Counted from the stretch's first letter, positions 45,317 to 52,794 are shown. The stretch: 64,000 nt of DNA from Breoghania sp. (GCF_963674635.1 NZ_OY771475.1:930001-994000); one strand, 5' to 3'. Notes: a model not told the origin generated them from the letters alone. Made by a program: numbers and translations.

Positions 45317-45979
45317 ATGATTGGCACGGCGAACAGGCACAAAGCCCCCGAACACCGACGCCTTGGCATGTCGCGATATGTCTTCTGGTGGGGGCTCTTG
45401 GGCCTGCTGGCCGGCTGTGCCGGCCAGGCGCTTGACGCCCCCTCCACATGGTATAGCCGGCACAATGCGGTGAAGCCGAGGGGCGACCGGATCGTCATCT
45501 GTCACGGTTTCGGGTGCAATCTGCGTACGCCGGTCGATTTCTCCGCCAAAGACCTCGCGCGACTGCAGGAGATCATCGCTTCGGGCGATGCGTCGCCGGC
45601 TGCGGAGCGCCAGGCGCTTGCCCGCGCCGTCCAATGGCAGGAACTGCGTGTTGCCCCCACTGTCGGCTCCGGCAACGACAAGGGCGGCTTCACCTTCGAT
45701 TCCGGCGTCCCCGGCCAGATGGACTGCATCGACGAGGCGACCAATACGACGAGCCTCTTGCTGGTGGCCGAAAGACACGGCTTCCTGAAGCATCATGTGG
45801 TGCGCAGTCCGGTTGCGCGCGGGTTCTTTCTGGACGGCCGCTACCCGCATGCTACTGCGGTCGTTTCCGAAAAGAAGAGCAACGACGCATGGGCGATCGA
45901 TTCCTGGACCCATGACAACGGCGTTTCGCCGGACGTGATGCCGCTCGACACGTGGTTCGCGCAATATGGCGGCAGCTGA
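45317..45979 (+). CDS. hypothetical lipoprotein, possible Cys-His-Asp hydrolase
   Basis: No family recognised with certainty. Start at 45317 after GAAGAGACA; a start at 45368 (MSRYVFWWGLLGLLAGC) directly before the signal peptide is also possible. The 220-residue product has a lipobox LLAGC (Cys34), CHGFGC (Cys62, Cys67), then MDCIDEATNTTSLLLV (Cys137 at a helix start), RYPHATAVV (His178) and WAIDSW (Asp195). The spacing Cys...His...Asp resembles transglutaminase-like or papain-like cysteine enzymes. Conserved-looking throughout. Upstream 45120-45316 shows no feature I can support. Confidence 0.7.
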   Translation: MIGTANRHKAPEHRRLGMSRYVFWWGLLGLLAGCAGQALDAPSTWYSRHNAVKPRGDRIVICHGFGCNLRTPVDFSAKDLARLQEIIASGDASPAAERQALARAVQWQELRVAPTVGSGNDKGGFTFDSGVPGQMDCIDEATNTTSLLLVAERHGFLKHHVVRSPVARGFFLDGRYPHATAVVSEKKSNDAWAIDSWTHDNGVSPDVMPLDTWFAQYGGS

Positions 45980-46036
45980 GCCGGAGGCGCACGGCATCAC
46001 CGTCCGAGGCCGATGCCGGAAACCCTACGTCAGAAA

Positions 46037-46142
46037 CGAAAACGCCCACCGGGGGAGGGACCGGCGGGCGTGTATTCGGGCGGGGAAAGAGGGAACCAGA
46101 ACCCCGCCTTCAACCTCGAAATTGGGAGGGAAAATTTCGAGG
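46037..46142 (-). ncRNA. three-hairpin anti-SD-like sRNA behind DUF1127 gene 1
   Basis: Immediately downstream of the first DUF1127 gene three hairpins follow one another. First: CCTCGAAATT/AATTTCGAGG (46114-46123 with 46133-46142), loop on minus TTCCCTCCC. Second: GGCGGGG/CCCCGCC (46079-46085 with 46102-46108), loop containing TTCCCTC. Third: CGCCCACCGG/CCGGCGGGCG (46043-46052 with 46061-46070, one mismatch), loop TCCCTCCC, followed on minus by CGTTTTCG as a weak terminator. The layout matches the units at 47.4-48.0 kb but the loop motif is degenerate (CCCUCCC instead of ACCUCCUCCC). Confidence 0.6.
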
Positions 46143-46154
46143 TAAAACGGTAAC

Positions 46155-46304
46155 TTAGTTCACCGAGCGGCGGGCGACGAATTCGATGTCGCCGCGGCCG
46201 ATGCCGAGGTCATGCAGCTCGTGGTCGGACAGACGCGACAGTTCGGCAACCGTGCGGTGGTAGTTTTTCCAAGAGCGATACTTGCGTGTGAACGTGTTGA
46301 ACAT
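46155..46304 (-). CDS. DUF1127 microprotein 1
   Basis: A 49-residue Arg-rich protein, MFNTFTRKYRSWKNYHRTVA then ELSRLSDHELHDLGIGRGDI and EFVARRSVN. The LSxxELxDLGIxRxDI core is the DUF1127 signature. The start at 46304 has GGAGA six bases upstream; an ATG two codons earlier is too close to it. DUF1127 proteins are common in alphaproteobacteria, and CcaF1 of Rhodobacter sphaeroides is an RNA-binding member that affects sRNA maturation. It is followed 12 bp later by the three-hairpin sRNA above. Confidence 0.88.
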   Translation of the reverse strand: MFNTFTRKYRSWKNYHRTVAELSRLSDHELHDLGIGRGDIEFVARRSVN

Positions 46305-47442
46305 TGTCATCTCCATCGGGGCTCTGACCTTGGCAGCCCGCTTCGGATGTGTTTGCGCCGGGGCCTCGGTGATCTCTTATGGTGATTATCTAGGCGATTG
46401 GCATAGAATCAGGCAGTCACCTGCCTGCATAGCTGCCTTGCACTGGCGTATGAGCGATAATATCGCACCGTCGTTGCACGCTGTGCCCATTTTCTGTGCA
46501 TGACGCTTTCCGAAGCTCCCTCTAGGGAAGCTGGCAAATACTGACAATGAAAACGTCTGTTCGCGGGGAAATATGCCAATACCGATGGGGCTGGTGAGGC
46601 GTCTGCGCGAAAAACGCTCTGCCTGAGGGGGCCTGTAGGTGGAAAATGGGGTGTCTCAAGACGCGCTCGAAAGCGAATATCGTGCCAGTTAACCTTTTGT
46701 TAGGTCGAAAAAAAACTGCGCGCGGACGTAAGAACAGGGGCTCTTTTGCGACGAAATTTTCGCCGGCCCAAGGCGCCCTGACGCTGCCGCCGGGAAAGAC
46801 TGTCCTACGCAGGGGCAATTGGTGAGTCGTTTGCGGGCGCGTCGGGCTCGCTGCATTCTTTCTGACACTTGCCGTAGCGGAGAGAATGTCATCGGCTTTC
46901 CGATATCGGGGGTGGATTCCTCCAATCGGATCCGCTCTGCCTTGGCCTCTCGGGTGAGTGGTGTCGCCATGACCTTCTCGGCGCGGTGACACCTCCCCGA
47001 AAGCTGCTGAAGGCCGTTCTGCTACATGTGCCGGGCTTCCCGACGGCGCGCTTCTTCCTGTTGCGGGGTGTCGTTCTTCGGGCCTCCGAGCGCTTGTGAC
47101 AGGTCGAAAGGCTGGTCCGCTAGCCGGTTGCCGGGTGATTCCCAATTGGGCCGCTCTATGCCTGGATGGTGTTGGCAAGCATGAGGAGCGATCACCCAGG
47201 TCTATGATACGGGGGAGTTGGCTTGCTGCCCCTCCGCTGCGTCCTCAGGGTGGCCAGGAAGCCTGTTCTGCGGTCTCTTTTCACGCCTCTTCGCCCCTAT
47301 CGCCGCCATTCGTATTCCACTTGTGGGGCTGGGCGGGAAGTCGCCTGCTTATGTCAGCATCGACGCGCGCCTGTTTGCCCCCGACCGAAGTGTTCGGCGA
47401 GGTCTGGGCGGGTTTCGTGTTTTCTAACCGGATTGGCGCAGG
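46305..47442. other. 1.1-kb gene-free region between the two DUF1127-sRNA loci
   Basis: No frame here shows family resemblance, normal codon use or a good start site. A CAGGCAG-TCAC-CTGCCTG palindrome (46410-46427) lies about 110 bp upstream of DUF1127 gene 1 and could be an operator. The region is less GC-rich in places (46380-46560 and around 46690). No tRNA or known RNA was recognised. Confidence 0.5.
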
Positions 47443-47443
47443 C

Positions 47444-47562
47444 GAAAAAAAACGCTCGGCGGCGGGAGGAGGTGCCGACGAGCGTTCTTTTTCCTGAGGG
47501 CCTGGGAGGAGGTAGCCCTGTCGGAACGTCCAATTGGCCTGGGAGGAGGTAGCCGCATGGAC
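47444..47562 (-). ncRNA. CcsR/cuckoo-like sRNA unit D
   Basis: Distal unit. Hairpin 1: GTCCA..GGC with GCC..TGGAC (47528-47562). Hairpin 2: AGGGC with GCCCT (47497-47519). Hairpin 3: 47451-47486, an 11-bp stem plus flanks with one mismatch, followed on minus by eight T, a strong terminator. All three loops carry ACCTCCTCCC on minus. It starts with the GTTTGCG string shared by all units. Confidence 0.75.
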
Positions 47563-47575
47563 GCAAACTGTTTGG

Positions 47576-47691
47576 AAAAATGCGCTCGCTGGTGGGAGGA
47601 GGTACCAGCGAGCGCTTTTTCCTGAGGGGCCTGGGAGGAGGTAGCCCCATCGGAACGTCCAATTGGCCTGGGAGGAGGTAGCCGCATGGAC
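47576..47691 (-). ncRNA. CcsR/cuckoo-like sRNA unit C
   Basis: Hairpin 1 at 47657-47691 (GTCCA..GGC/GCC..TGGAC), hairpin 2 at 47626-47648 (GGGGC/GCCCC), hairpin 3 at 47582-47615 with perfect 11-bp stem GCGCTCGCTGG/CCAGCGAGCGC, 12-nt loop, and five T on minus as terminator tail. Almost identical to unit B 129 bp away, indicating recent duplication. Confidence 0.78.
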
Positions 47692-47704
47692 GCAAACTGT
47701 TTGG

Positions 47705-47820
47705 AAAAATGCGCTCGCTGGTGGGAGGAGGTACCAGCGAGCGCTTTTTCCTGAGGGGCCTGGGAGGAGGTGGCCCCATCGGAACGTCCATTAGGCCTGG
47801 GAGGAGGTGGCCACCTGGAC
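47705..47820 (-). ncRNA. CcsR/cuckoo-like sRNA unit B
   Basis: Hairpin 1 at 47786-47820 (GTCCA..GGC/GCC..TGGAC), hairpin 2 at 47755-47777 (GGGGCC/GGCCCC), hairpin 3 at 47711-47744 (GCGCTCGCTGG/CCAGCGAGCGC) with terminator tail 47705-47709. Two loops read CACCTCCTCCC rather than TACCTCCTCCC, leaving the core motif intact. Confidence 0.78.
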
Positions 47821-47894
47821 GCAAACTCTGCTTCCCATTTGCCCCTGTCGCGGATGCGCGGCGATTTGGTCTGCCGTGCGCCTTGCGCCTGGGA

Positions 47895-48010
47895 AAGTCG
47901 CCCGCCGGTGGGAGGAGGTACCGGCGGGCGCCTTTTAATCTGCAAAGACCTGGGAGGAGGTAGTCCTTGCAGAACGTTCACTCGGCCTGGGAGGAGGTAG
48001 CCTCATGAAC
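47895..48010 (-). ncRNA. CcsR/cuckoo-like sRNA unit A (proximal to DUF1127 gene 2)
   Basis: Hairpin 1 at 47976-48010 (GTTCA..GGC/GCC..TGAAC), hairpin 2 at 47941-47971 (TGCAAAGAC/GTCCTTGCA, one mismatch), hairpin 3 at 47899-47930 with 10-bp stem CGCCCGCCGG/CCGGCGGGCG. Stems differ in sequence from units B-D but the loops are the same. Its terminator tail on minus (GACTTTCCC) is weak, so transcripts may read through into units B-D. It starts 27 bp after the DUF1127 stop codon. The 74-bp spacer to unit B shows no hairpin of this type. Confidence 0.75.
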
Positions 48011-48036
48011 GCAAAACTCTTGAGTGCGCGCTTGGC

Positions 48037-48186
48037 TTAAACGGAAGCCCTGCGAGCGACGAACTCGATATCGGTGCGCCCGATACCCAGATCGTGAAGT
48101 TCGCGATTAGACAGCTTCGAAAGCTCGTCATAGGTCTCGCGATATTTCCGCCAGCTGCGGAAGCGATGTGAAAGCGTGGTGAGCAT
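48037..48186 (-). CDS. DUF1127 microprotein 2
   Basis: A 49-residue basic protein, MLTTLSHRFRSWRKYRETYD then ELSKLSNRELHDLGIGRTDI and EFVARRASV, closely similar to the gene at 46155-46304 (same length, shared LHDLGIGRxDIEFVARR). Start at 48186; no strong ribosome-binding site. It heads the four-unit sRNA array, as CcaF1 heads CcsR1-4 in Rhodobacter sphaeroides, so joint transcription and a role in RNA maturation or turnover are inferred. Confidence 0.88.
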   Translation of the reverse strand: MLTTLSHRFRSWRKYRETYDELSKLSNRELHDLGIGRTDIEFVARRASV

Positions 48187-48533
48187 CTCAGGACCCCAAA
48201 GCTTCTGACCGGTTCGTCTACCGCGTTGTTGCGGTGCAGCGCGTTGTCGATGACCCTTACCTAAGCCAATCGAAGTTGCGTCGCGAGTGGGGTGGTCGCA
48301 TAGCAGGTCTGCGTTTTGTGCAAAGCAACAAAATGACGCAGAGAAAAGGCACATTTCTGCCACTTATGCGCCGTTTTGCCCCTCCGTGTCATCACGTAGG
48401 TTTGCCGTGTTTTTGGGCAGGAAATGCCGCAAATATACAAGCATTTTAAATTGTGCAGCGCAAAATTTTTAGCCTGAAAACTCGCCCAAAATCGCAGGTT
48501 TCAGGGACATTGCGGCGCGGGTGCGCCGCAATG
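48187..48533. other. spacer between uvrA end and DUF1127 gene 2
   Basis: A 347-bp gene-free stretch holding the leader and promoter of DUF1127 gene 2 (minus). CTTTGC-N16-CTATGC on minus is a possible but weak promoter; no RpoH-type site was convincing. At 48506-48535 a 13-bp GACATTGCGGCGC hairpin with a 4-nt loop overlaps the uvrA stop codon and may end uvrA transcription, without a U-run. 48430-48470 is A/T-rich. Confidence 0.4.
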
Positions 48534-51470
48534 TCATTCGGCTGCCTCGTTTTTGCGCTTCGGTCGCCGTGTCAGAAGTTCTTTCAGGAACTGGCCGGTG
48601 TAGCTTTTTTCAACAGCGACAAGATCTTCGGGGCGTCCGCGTGCGACAATTTCGCCTCCACCGTCTCCCCCTTCCGGTCCAAGGTCCAAAACCCAGTCCG
48701 CCGTCTTGATGACTTCGAGGTTGTGCTCGATCACCACGACGGTATTTCCCTGCTCGACCAGTGAGTGAAGAACCTCCAGCAGCTTCGCCACGTCGTGGAA
48801 GTGCAGTCCTGTCGTTGGCTCGTCGAGAATATAAAGTGTGCGACCGGTCGCGCGTTTCGACAATTCCTTGGCGAGCTTCACGCGCTGCGCTTCGCCGCCC
48901 GACAGAGTCGTCGCCTGCTGACCCACCTTGATGTAATCCAGTCCCACCTCGCGCAGGGTGACCAGCTTGTCGCGGATGGAGGGGACGGCGGAGAAGAACT
49001 CCGCGCCTTCCTCAACCGTCATGTCGAGGACATCGGCGATGGACTTGCCCTTGAACTGCACTTCAAGCGTTTCGCGATTGTAGCGCTTGCCCTTGCACAC
49101 ATCACAGGTGACGTAGACATCCGGCAGGAAGTGCATCTCGATCTTGATGACGCCATCGCCCTGGCAGGCCTCGCAGCGCCCGCCCTTCACGTTGAACGAG
49201 AATCGTCCCGGCGCATAGCCGCGCGCCTTGGCTTCCGGCAGGCCTGCGAACCATTCGCGGATCGGCGTGAAGGCGCCGGTATATGTGGCCGGGTTTGAGC
49301 GCGGGGTTCGGCCGATCGGCGACTGGTCGATGTCGATGACCTTGTCGAGAAATTCCAGGCCTTCGAGGCGGTCATGTGGAGCGGGGTTGTCCCGTGCGCC
49401 GTTCAGCCTTCGGGCCACCGCCTTGTAGATTGTGTCGATGAGCAGCGTAGACTTGCCGCCGCCCGAAACACCCGTGATGCAAGTAAAGGTGCCGAGCGGA
49501 ATTTCCGCGGTCACGTTCTTCAGGTTGTTGCCGTTGGCCCCCGTGACCTTCAGGCGCTTTGTCTTGGAGATCTTGCGTCGTTCTGCAGGAACCGGAACCT
49601 CCAGATCGCCGGACAGATAGCGTCCGGTGAGCGATTTCGGGCAGGCCAAGATATCGGCCGGGGTGCCGGCGGCGATGATTTCGCCGCCATGGACGCCCGC
49701 GCCGGGGCCGACGTCGATGACATGATCGGCGGTCAGGATCGCATCTTCATCGTGTTCGACAACGATCACCGTGTTGCCGAGATCGCGCAGGTGCTTCAGC
49801 GTTTCAAGAAGGCGGGCGTTGTCCCGCTGATGCAGGCCGATGGAGGGCTCGTCCAGTACGTAGAGAACGCCGGTCAGGCCGGAGCCGATTTGCGACGCCA
49901 GGCGAATGCGCTGGCTTTCGCCGCCCGACAGCGTGCCGGAGTTGCGCGAAAGCGTCAGGTATTCCAGCCCCACATCGTTGAGGAACTTCAGCCGCTCGCG
50001 AATCTCTTTGAGGATTCGCGGCGCGATCTCATTCTGTTTTGTGTTGAGCTGGCCGGGCAGGGCCTCGAACCACTCCGCAGCCTTGCGGATGGAAAGGGCC
50101 GTCACCTCGCCGATATGGCGGCCGCCGATTTTCACCGCCAGGGCCTCCGGCTTCAGCCGGTAACCGTTGCAGGCCTCGCAGGGCGTGTCGGACTGGTAGC
50201 GTGACAGCTCCTCCCGAACCCAGTTCGATTCCGTTTCCCGCCAGCGGCGCTCGATATTGCGCACCACGCCCTCAAACGGCTTTGTGGTGGAATAGCTGCG
50301 CGAGCCGTCATCATAGGTGAAGGTGATTTCCTCATCGCCGGAGCCATAGAGAATGACATCACGCACGCTTTCGGGAAGATCATCCCAGGCGTCGTTCATC
50401 GAGACGTCGAAGTGGCGGCATACCGCTTCCAGCGTCTGGGCGTAATAAGGAGAGGTGGCGCCGGTACGCGCCCAGGGGGCAACAGCGCCGCCGCGCAACG
50501 TCAGCGATCCGTCGGGTACGACAAGCGCCCCCTCGAAAGCGAGCATCGTGCCAAGGCCGTCGCAGCTTGGGCAGGCGCCGAAGGGGTTGTTGAACGAAAA
50601 CAGGCGCGGCTCGATTTCGGAAATGGTGAAACCGGAGACCGGGCAGGCGAACTTTTCCGAAAAGACGATGCGCTGGTGGGTCTCGTTCTTGTTCTGAAGA
50701 ACGGCGGAGGCATCGGCGGGATCATTGGGACGATCCGCGAACTCGACGATTGCGAGCCCGTCCGCCAGCTGAAGGGCCGTCTCGAAACTGTCCGCCAGCC
50801 GGTTGGCGATGTCCGCGCGCACCACAAGGCGATCGACGACCACGTCGATGTCGTGTTTCAGCTTCTTGTCGAGCGCAGGCGCTTCGGCGATCTCGTGGAA
50901 TTCACCATCGATCTTGACCCGCTGGAAGCCCTTCTTCATCAGCTCCGCGAGTTCTTTGCGGTATTCGCCCTTGCGTCCCCGCACGATGGGGGCCAGCAGA
51001 TAGAGCCGCGAGCCTTCTTCCAGCTCCAGCACGCGGTCGACCATCTGGCTGACCGTCTGGCTCTCGATCGGCAGGCCCGTTGCCGGCGAATAGGGAACGC
51101 CGACACGCGCGAAAAGAAGGCGCATGTAGTCGTAGATTTCGGTGACCGTGCCCACCGTGGAGCGCGGATTGCGCGAGGTGGTTTTCTGCTCGATCGAAAT
51201 AGCCGGAGAAAGCCCGTCGATCTGATCGACGTCCGGCTTCTGCATCATCTCCAGAAACTGGCGCGCATAGGCGGACAGGCTTTCCACATAGCGGCGCTGT
51301 CCCTCGGCATAGATGGTGTCGAAGGCGAGAGAGGATTTGCCGGACCCGGACAGACCGGTCATCACCACCAGCTTGTCGCGCGGAATGTCGAGATCGACAT
51401 TCTTCAGGTTGTGCTCGCGCGCACCGCGAATGGAGATGGAGCGGCTCGGCTCGGTTAACTGGTCCGGCAT
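48534..51470 (-). CDS. uvrA: excinuclease ABC subunit A
   Basis: Damage-recognition ATPase of nucleotide-excision repair. Start at 51470 (MPDQLTEPSRSISIRGAREH) after GGAAGGAC. The 978-residue product has two ABC ATPase halves: Walker A GLSGSGKSS (39-47) and GVSGGGKSTLL, two LSGGE signatures (SGTLSGGESQRIRLASQIGS and TTLSGGEAQRVKLAKEL), and zinc-finger cysteines CPSCDGLG, CEACNGYR, CEACQGDG and CDVCKGKR. Complete. Controlled by the SOS box below. Confidence 0.97.
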   Translation of the reverse strand: MPDQLTEPSRSISIRGAREHNLKNVDLDIPRDKLVVMTGLSGSGKSSLAFDTIYAEGQRRYVESLSAYARQFLEMMQKPDVDQIDGLSPAISIEQKTTSRNPRSTVGTVTEIYDYMRLLFARVGVPYSPATGLPIESQTVSQMVDRVLELEEGSRLYLLAPIVRGRKGEYRKELAELMKKGFQRVKIDGEFHEIAEAPALDKKLKHDIDVVVDRLVVRADIANRLADSFETALQLADGLAIVEFADRPNDPADASAVLQNKNETHQRIVFSEKFACPVSGFTISEIEPRLFSFNNPFGACPSCDGLGTMLAFEGALVVPDGSLTLRGGAVAPWARTGATSPYYAQTLEAVCRHFDVSMNDAWDDLPESVRDVILYGSGDEEITFTYDDGSRSYSTTKPFEGVVRNIERRWRETESNWVREELSRYQSDTPCEACNGYRLKPEALAVKIGGRHIGEVTALSIRKAAEWFEALPGQLNTKQNEIAPRILKEIRERLKFLNDVGLEYLTLSRNSGTLSGGESQRIRLASQIGSGLTGVLYVLDEPSIGLHQRDNARLLETLKHLRDLGNTVIVVEHDEDAILTADHVIDVGPGAGVHGGEIIAAGTPADILACPKSLTGRYLSGDLEVPVPAERRKISKTKRLKVTGANGNNLKNVTAEIPLGTFTCITGVSGGGKSTLLIDTIYKAVARRLNGARDNPAPHDRLEGLEFLDKVIDIDQSPIGRTPRSNPATYTGAFTPIREWFAGLPEAKARGYAPGRFSFNVKGGRCEACQGDGVIKIEMHFLPDVYVTCDVCKGKRYNRETLEVQFKGKSIADVLDMTVEEGAEFFSAVPSIRDKLVTLREVGLDYIKVGQQATTLSGGEAQRVKLAKELSKRATGRTLYILDEPTTGLHFHDVAKLLEVLHSLVEQGNTVVVIEHNLEVIKTADWVLDLGPEGGDGGGEIVARGRPEDLVAVEKSYTGQFLKELLTRRPKRKNEAAE

Positions 51471-51649
51471 CAGGACGTCCTTCCGTGCGGCGTTCGTCCG
51501 ACGCCGCATAGTTCATATCGAATATCGTTGGCAGCGCGCGCCCGTATGCTTGCGTTACGGGGCCGACCTTCCGGCGAGCGCGAATATCGTCTCAGCGCAT
51601 AGATGCATCAAGTGGGAGATTTCGCGGAGCTTTCAACGGGGCGAACGCC

Positions 51650-51678
51650 ATATTAATGCAGGAACAAAAGCGGAACAA
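51650..51678 (-). promoter_or_regulatory. uvrA promoter overlapped by an SOS (LexA) box
   Basis: On minus, -35 TTGTTC (51673-51678), 17 bp, -10 TAATAT (51650-51655). Inside it, 51662-51676 reads GTTC-CGCTTTT-GTTC, a perfect alphaproteobacterial LexA site (GTTC-N7-GTTC). LexA bound here would block RNA polymerase. It lies about 180 bp upstream of the uvrA start, implying a long leader. The remaining gene-free sequence 51471-51649 and 51679-51960 shows nothing else I can support. Confidence 0.8.
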
Positions 51679-51960
51679 TGAAAAAGTCGCCAGGGTCGAC
51701 CAATGCCAGATGTGCGGGAGGGGGCGTGAAGCCTTGGCAGGAGGCGCCCGCCCGGGGCATCGATCCATAACTGCGAATGGCATCTGCATCATGCGCGTTT
51801 TCAGCATCTTCGGTAACCCGCAACAGGGGGGCATGCGGCTTTCGCGAGGAGCGGCTTCACGCCGTCTGGGGAGGAAGGTGCAACCATGAATAATATTGCA
51901 AATAAAGCGTCCTAGGCTTTGTTTTTAAAGTCTTGAAAGAATTCGTTTGGAAGGCAGACT

Positions 51961-52254
51961 TTAGGTGGAGATCGCTTCATAGGCGAGGGCGTCGCCCTGG
52001 GGACCAATCGGGATGAGAAGCAGCTGAATGTTGCCCAATGCCGGGTGGTGAATGGTGTAAAGCTGCTGGGAAAGCGGGCGCTCCGGTGCTGCCCGGAAGA
52101 CGAGCGCGAACGCGCCGCGCGACCGGATCGACGGCCCCAGTGCCTGAGCTTCGTGCAGCACCAGATCCATGTCGCCGACATCGCAGCTGAGCCGGAATGT
52201 CTCGCCGATCAGCGGTTCAAAAACCCTCAGTTCCAGTGCGGCGAGGTCGGTCAT
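51961..52254 (-). CDS. small conserved hypothetical protein (DUF6916-like)
   Basis: Function unknown. Start set at 52254 (MTDLAALELRVFEPLIGETF); the frame extends upstream without protein-like sequence. The 97-residue product, ending HPALGNIQLLLIPIGPQGD and ALAYEAIST, looks like a small all-beta domain of the DUF6916 type, often of phage-tail-like origin. No strong ribosome-binding site is visible. It is divergent from the SapC-like gene. Confidence 0.6.
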   Translation of the reverse strand: MTDLAALELRVFEPLIGETFRLSCDVGDMDLVLHEAQALGPSIRSRGAFALVFRAAPERPLSQQLYTIHHPALGNIQLLLIPIGPQGDALAYEAIST

Positions 52255-52794
52255 GGTGTGGATTGCGTCCCGCGTTCGCCAGGTCGTCGCGCTCTTACCT
52301 GACCATAGGTCAACGGGAGCGTTGCGCCAAGGCATGGCATCGCCAGATGGGGCGCGCGGATCGCCGAGGGATTGCGGACGGGCGGCTGCCGATTGGCATG
52401 GGCAACGGGGCTGTGTGCAATCTTTCTTGCGGAAGCGGCTCATGACCGCGTTTGCAGAGGGTCAACCAGAAAGACGGCGGGCCATCGCAGGGGATCGCGC
52501 GACAAGCGGTCGGCGCGCACTCCAAAGACGGCAAGCCTGTCCCGGCTGTGTCGTTCGCCCGCCAAGGGCCTGCCGGAAATCGGGTTTTGGGCTGCGCCGG
52601 CATCCTTGCCGCGCCTTTTGCGCGACATGCGGATCTCATGAAAACCCTGTAAAAGCGCCTTATGCAGTGTTTCTGGTGGCTTTTGCCCTTTGAAAGCCGG
52701 GATTGGTCAGCAATGACCCCGCAAGTGGCGTAAAATGCGATTCGATGGCAAAGATACTGTCACACATGGAATTTCCGGCTCAGGATCAGATTTG
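52255..52794. other. gene-free divergent spacer upstream of the SapC-like gene
   Basis: A 540-bp stretch with several short overlapping frames on both strands, none with family resemblance or good starts. No hairpin, promoter or RNA could be supported apart from AGGA ahead of the SapC-like start. Confidence 0.4.

Larger units (their letters stand above)
47444..48010 (-). repeat. array of 12 anti-SD hairpins in four tandem units
   Basis: On plus, GGGAGGAGGT occurs twelve times, at 47464, 47504, 47541, 47594, 47633, 47670, 47723, 47762, 47799, 47910, 47952 and 47989. Spacing inside each triplet is 39-42 then exactly 37. Each copy is the loop of a stem-loop; on minus the loop reads (T)ACCTCCTCCC. 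Successive units start 129-130 bp apart for the three leftmost; the fourth (rightmost) is offset by 187 bp. The ACCUCCU part equals the anti-Shine-Dalgarno end of 16S rRNA. The whole array lies downstream of DUF1127 gene 2 on the same strand. Confidence 0.9.

Noticed and set aside
46380..46430. A possible tRNA in the DUF1127 intergenic region
   Set aside because: The palindrome there does not extend to an acceptor stem, D-arm or T-arm consensus (no GTTCRANNC in place).
46522..47178. A 218-residue minus-strand frame in the 46-47 kb gap
   Set aside because: Random-looking Arg/Pro/Ser-rich sequence with no domain, no ribosome-binding site and starts that do not look conserved.
47424..47981. A 185-residue minus-strand frame through the repeat array with repeated Pro/Arg-rich segments
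   Set aside because: The internal repeats come from the RNA hairpin repeats. The frame runs through terminators, has no ribosome-binding site and differs in reading between units, so it is not a protein.
47444..48010. Possible CRISPR array
   Set aside because: The repeated 10-mer is a hairpin loop, the flanking stems differ and pair with themselves, spacing follows triplets, and no cas genes are near.
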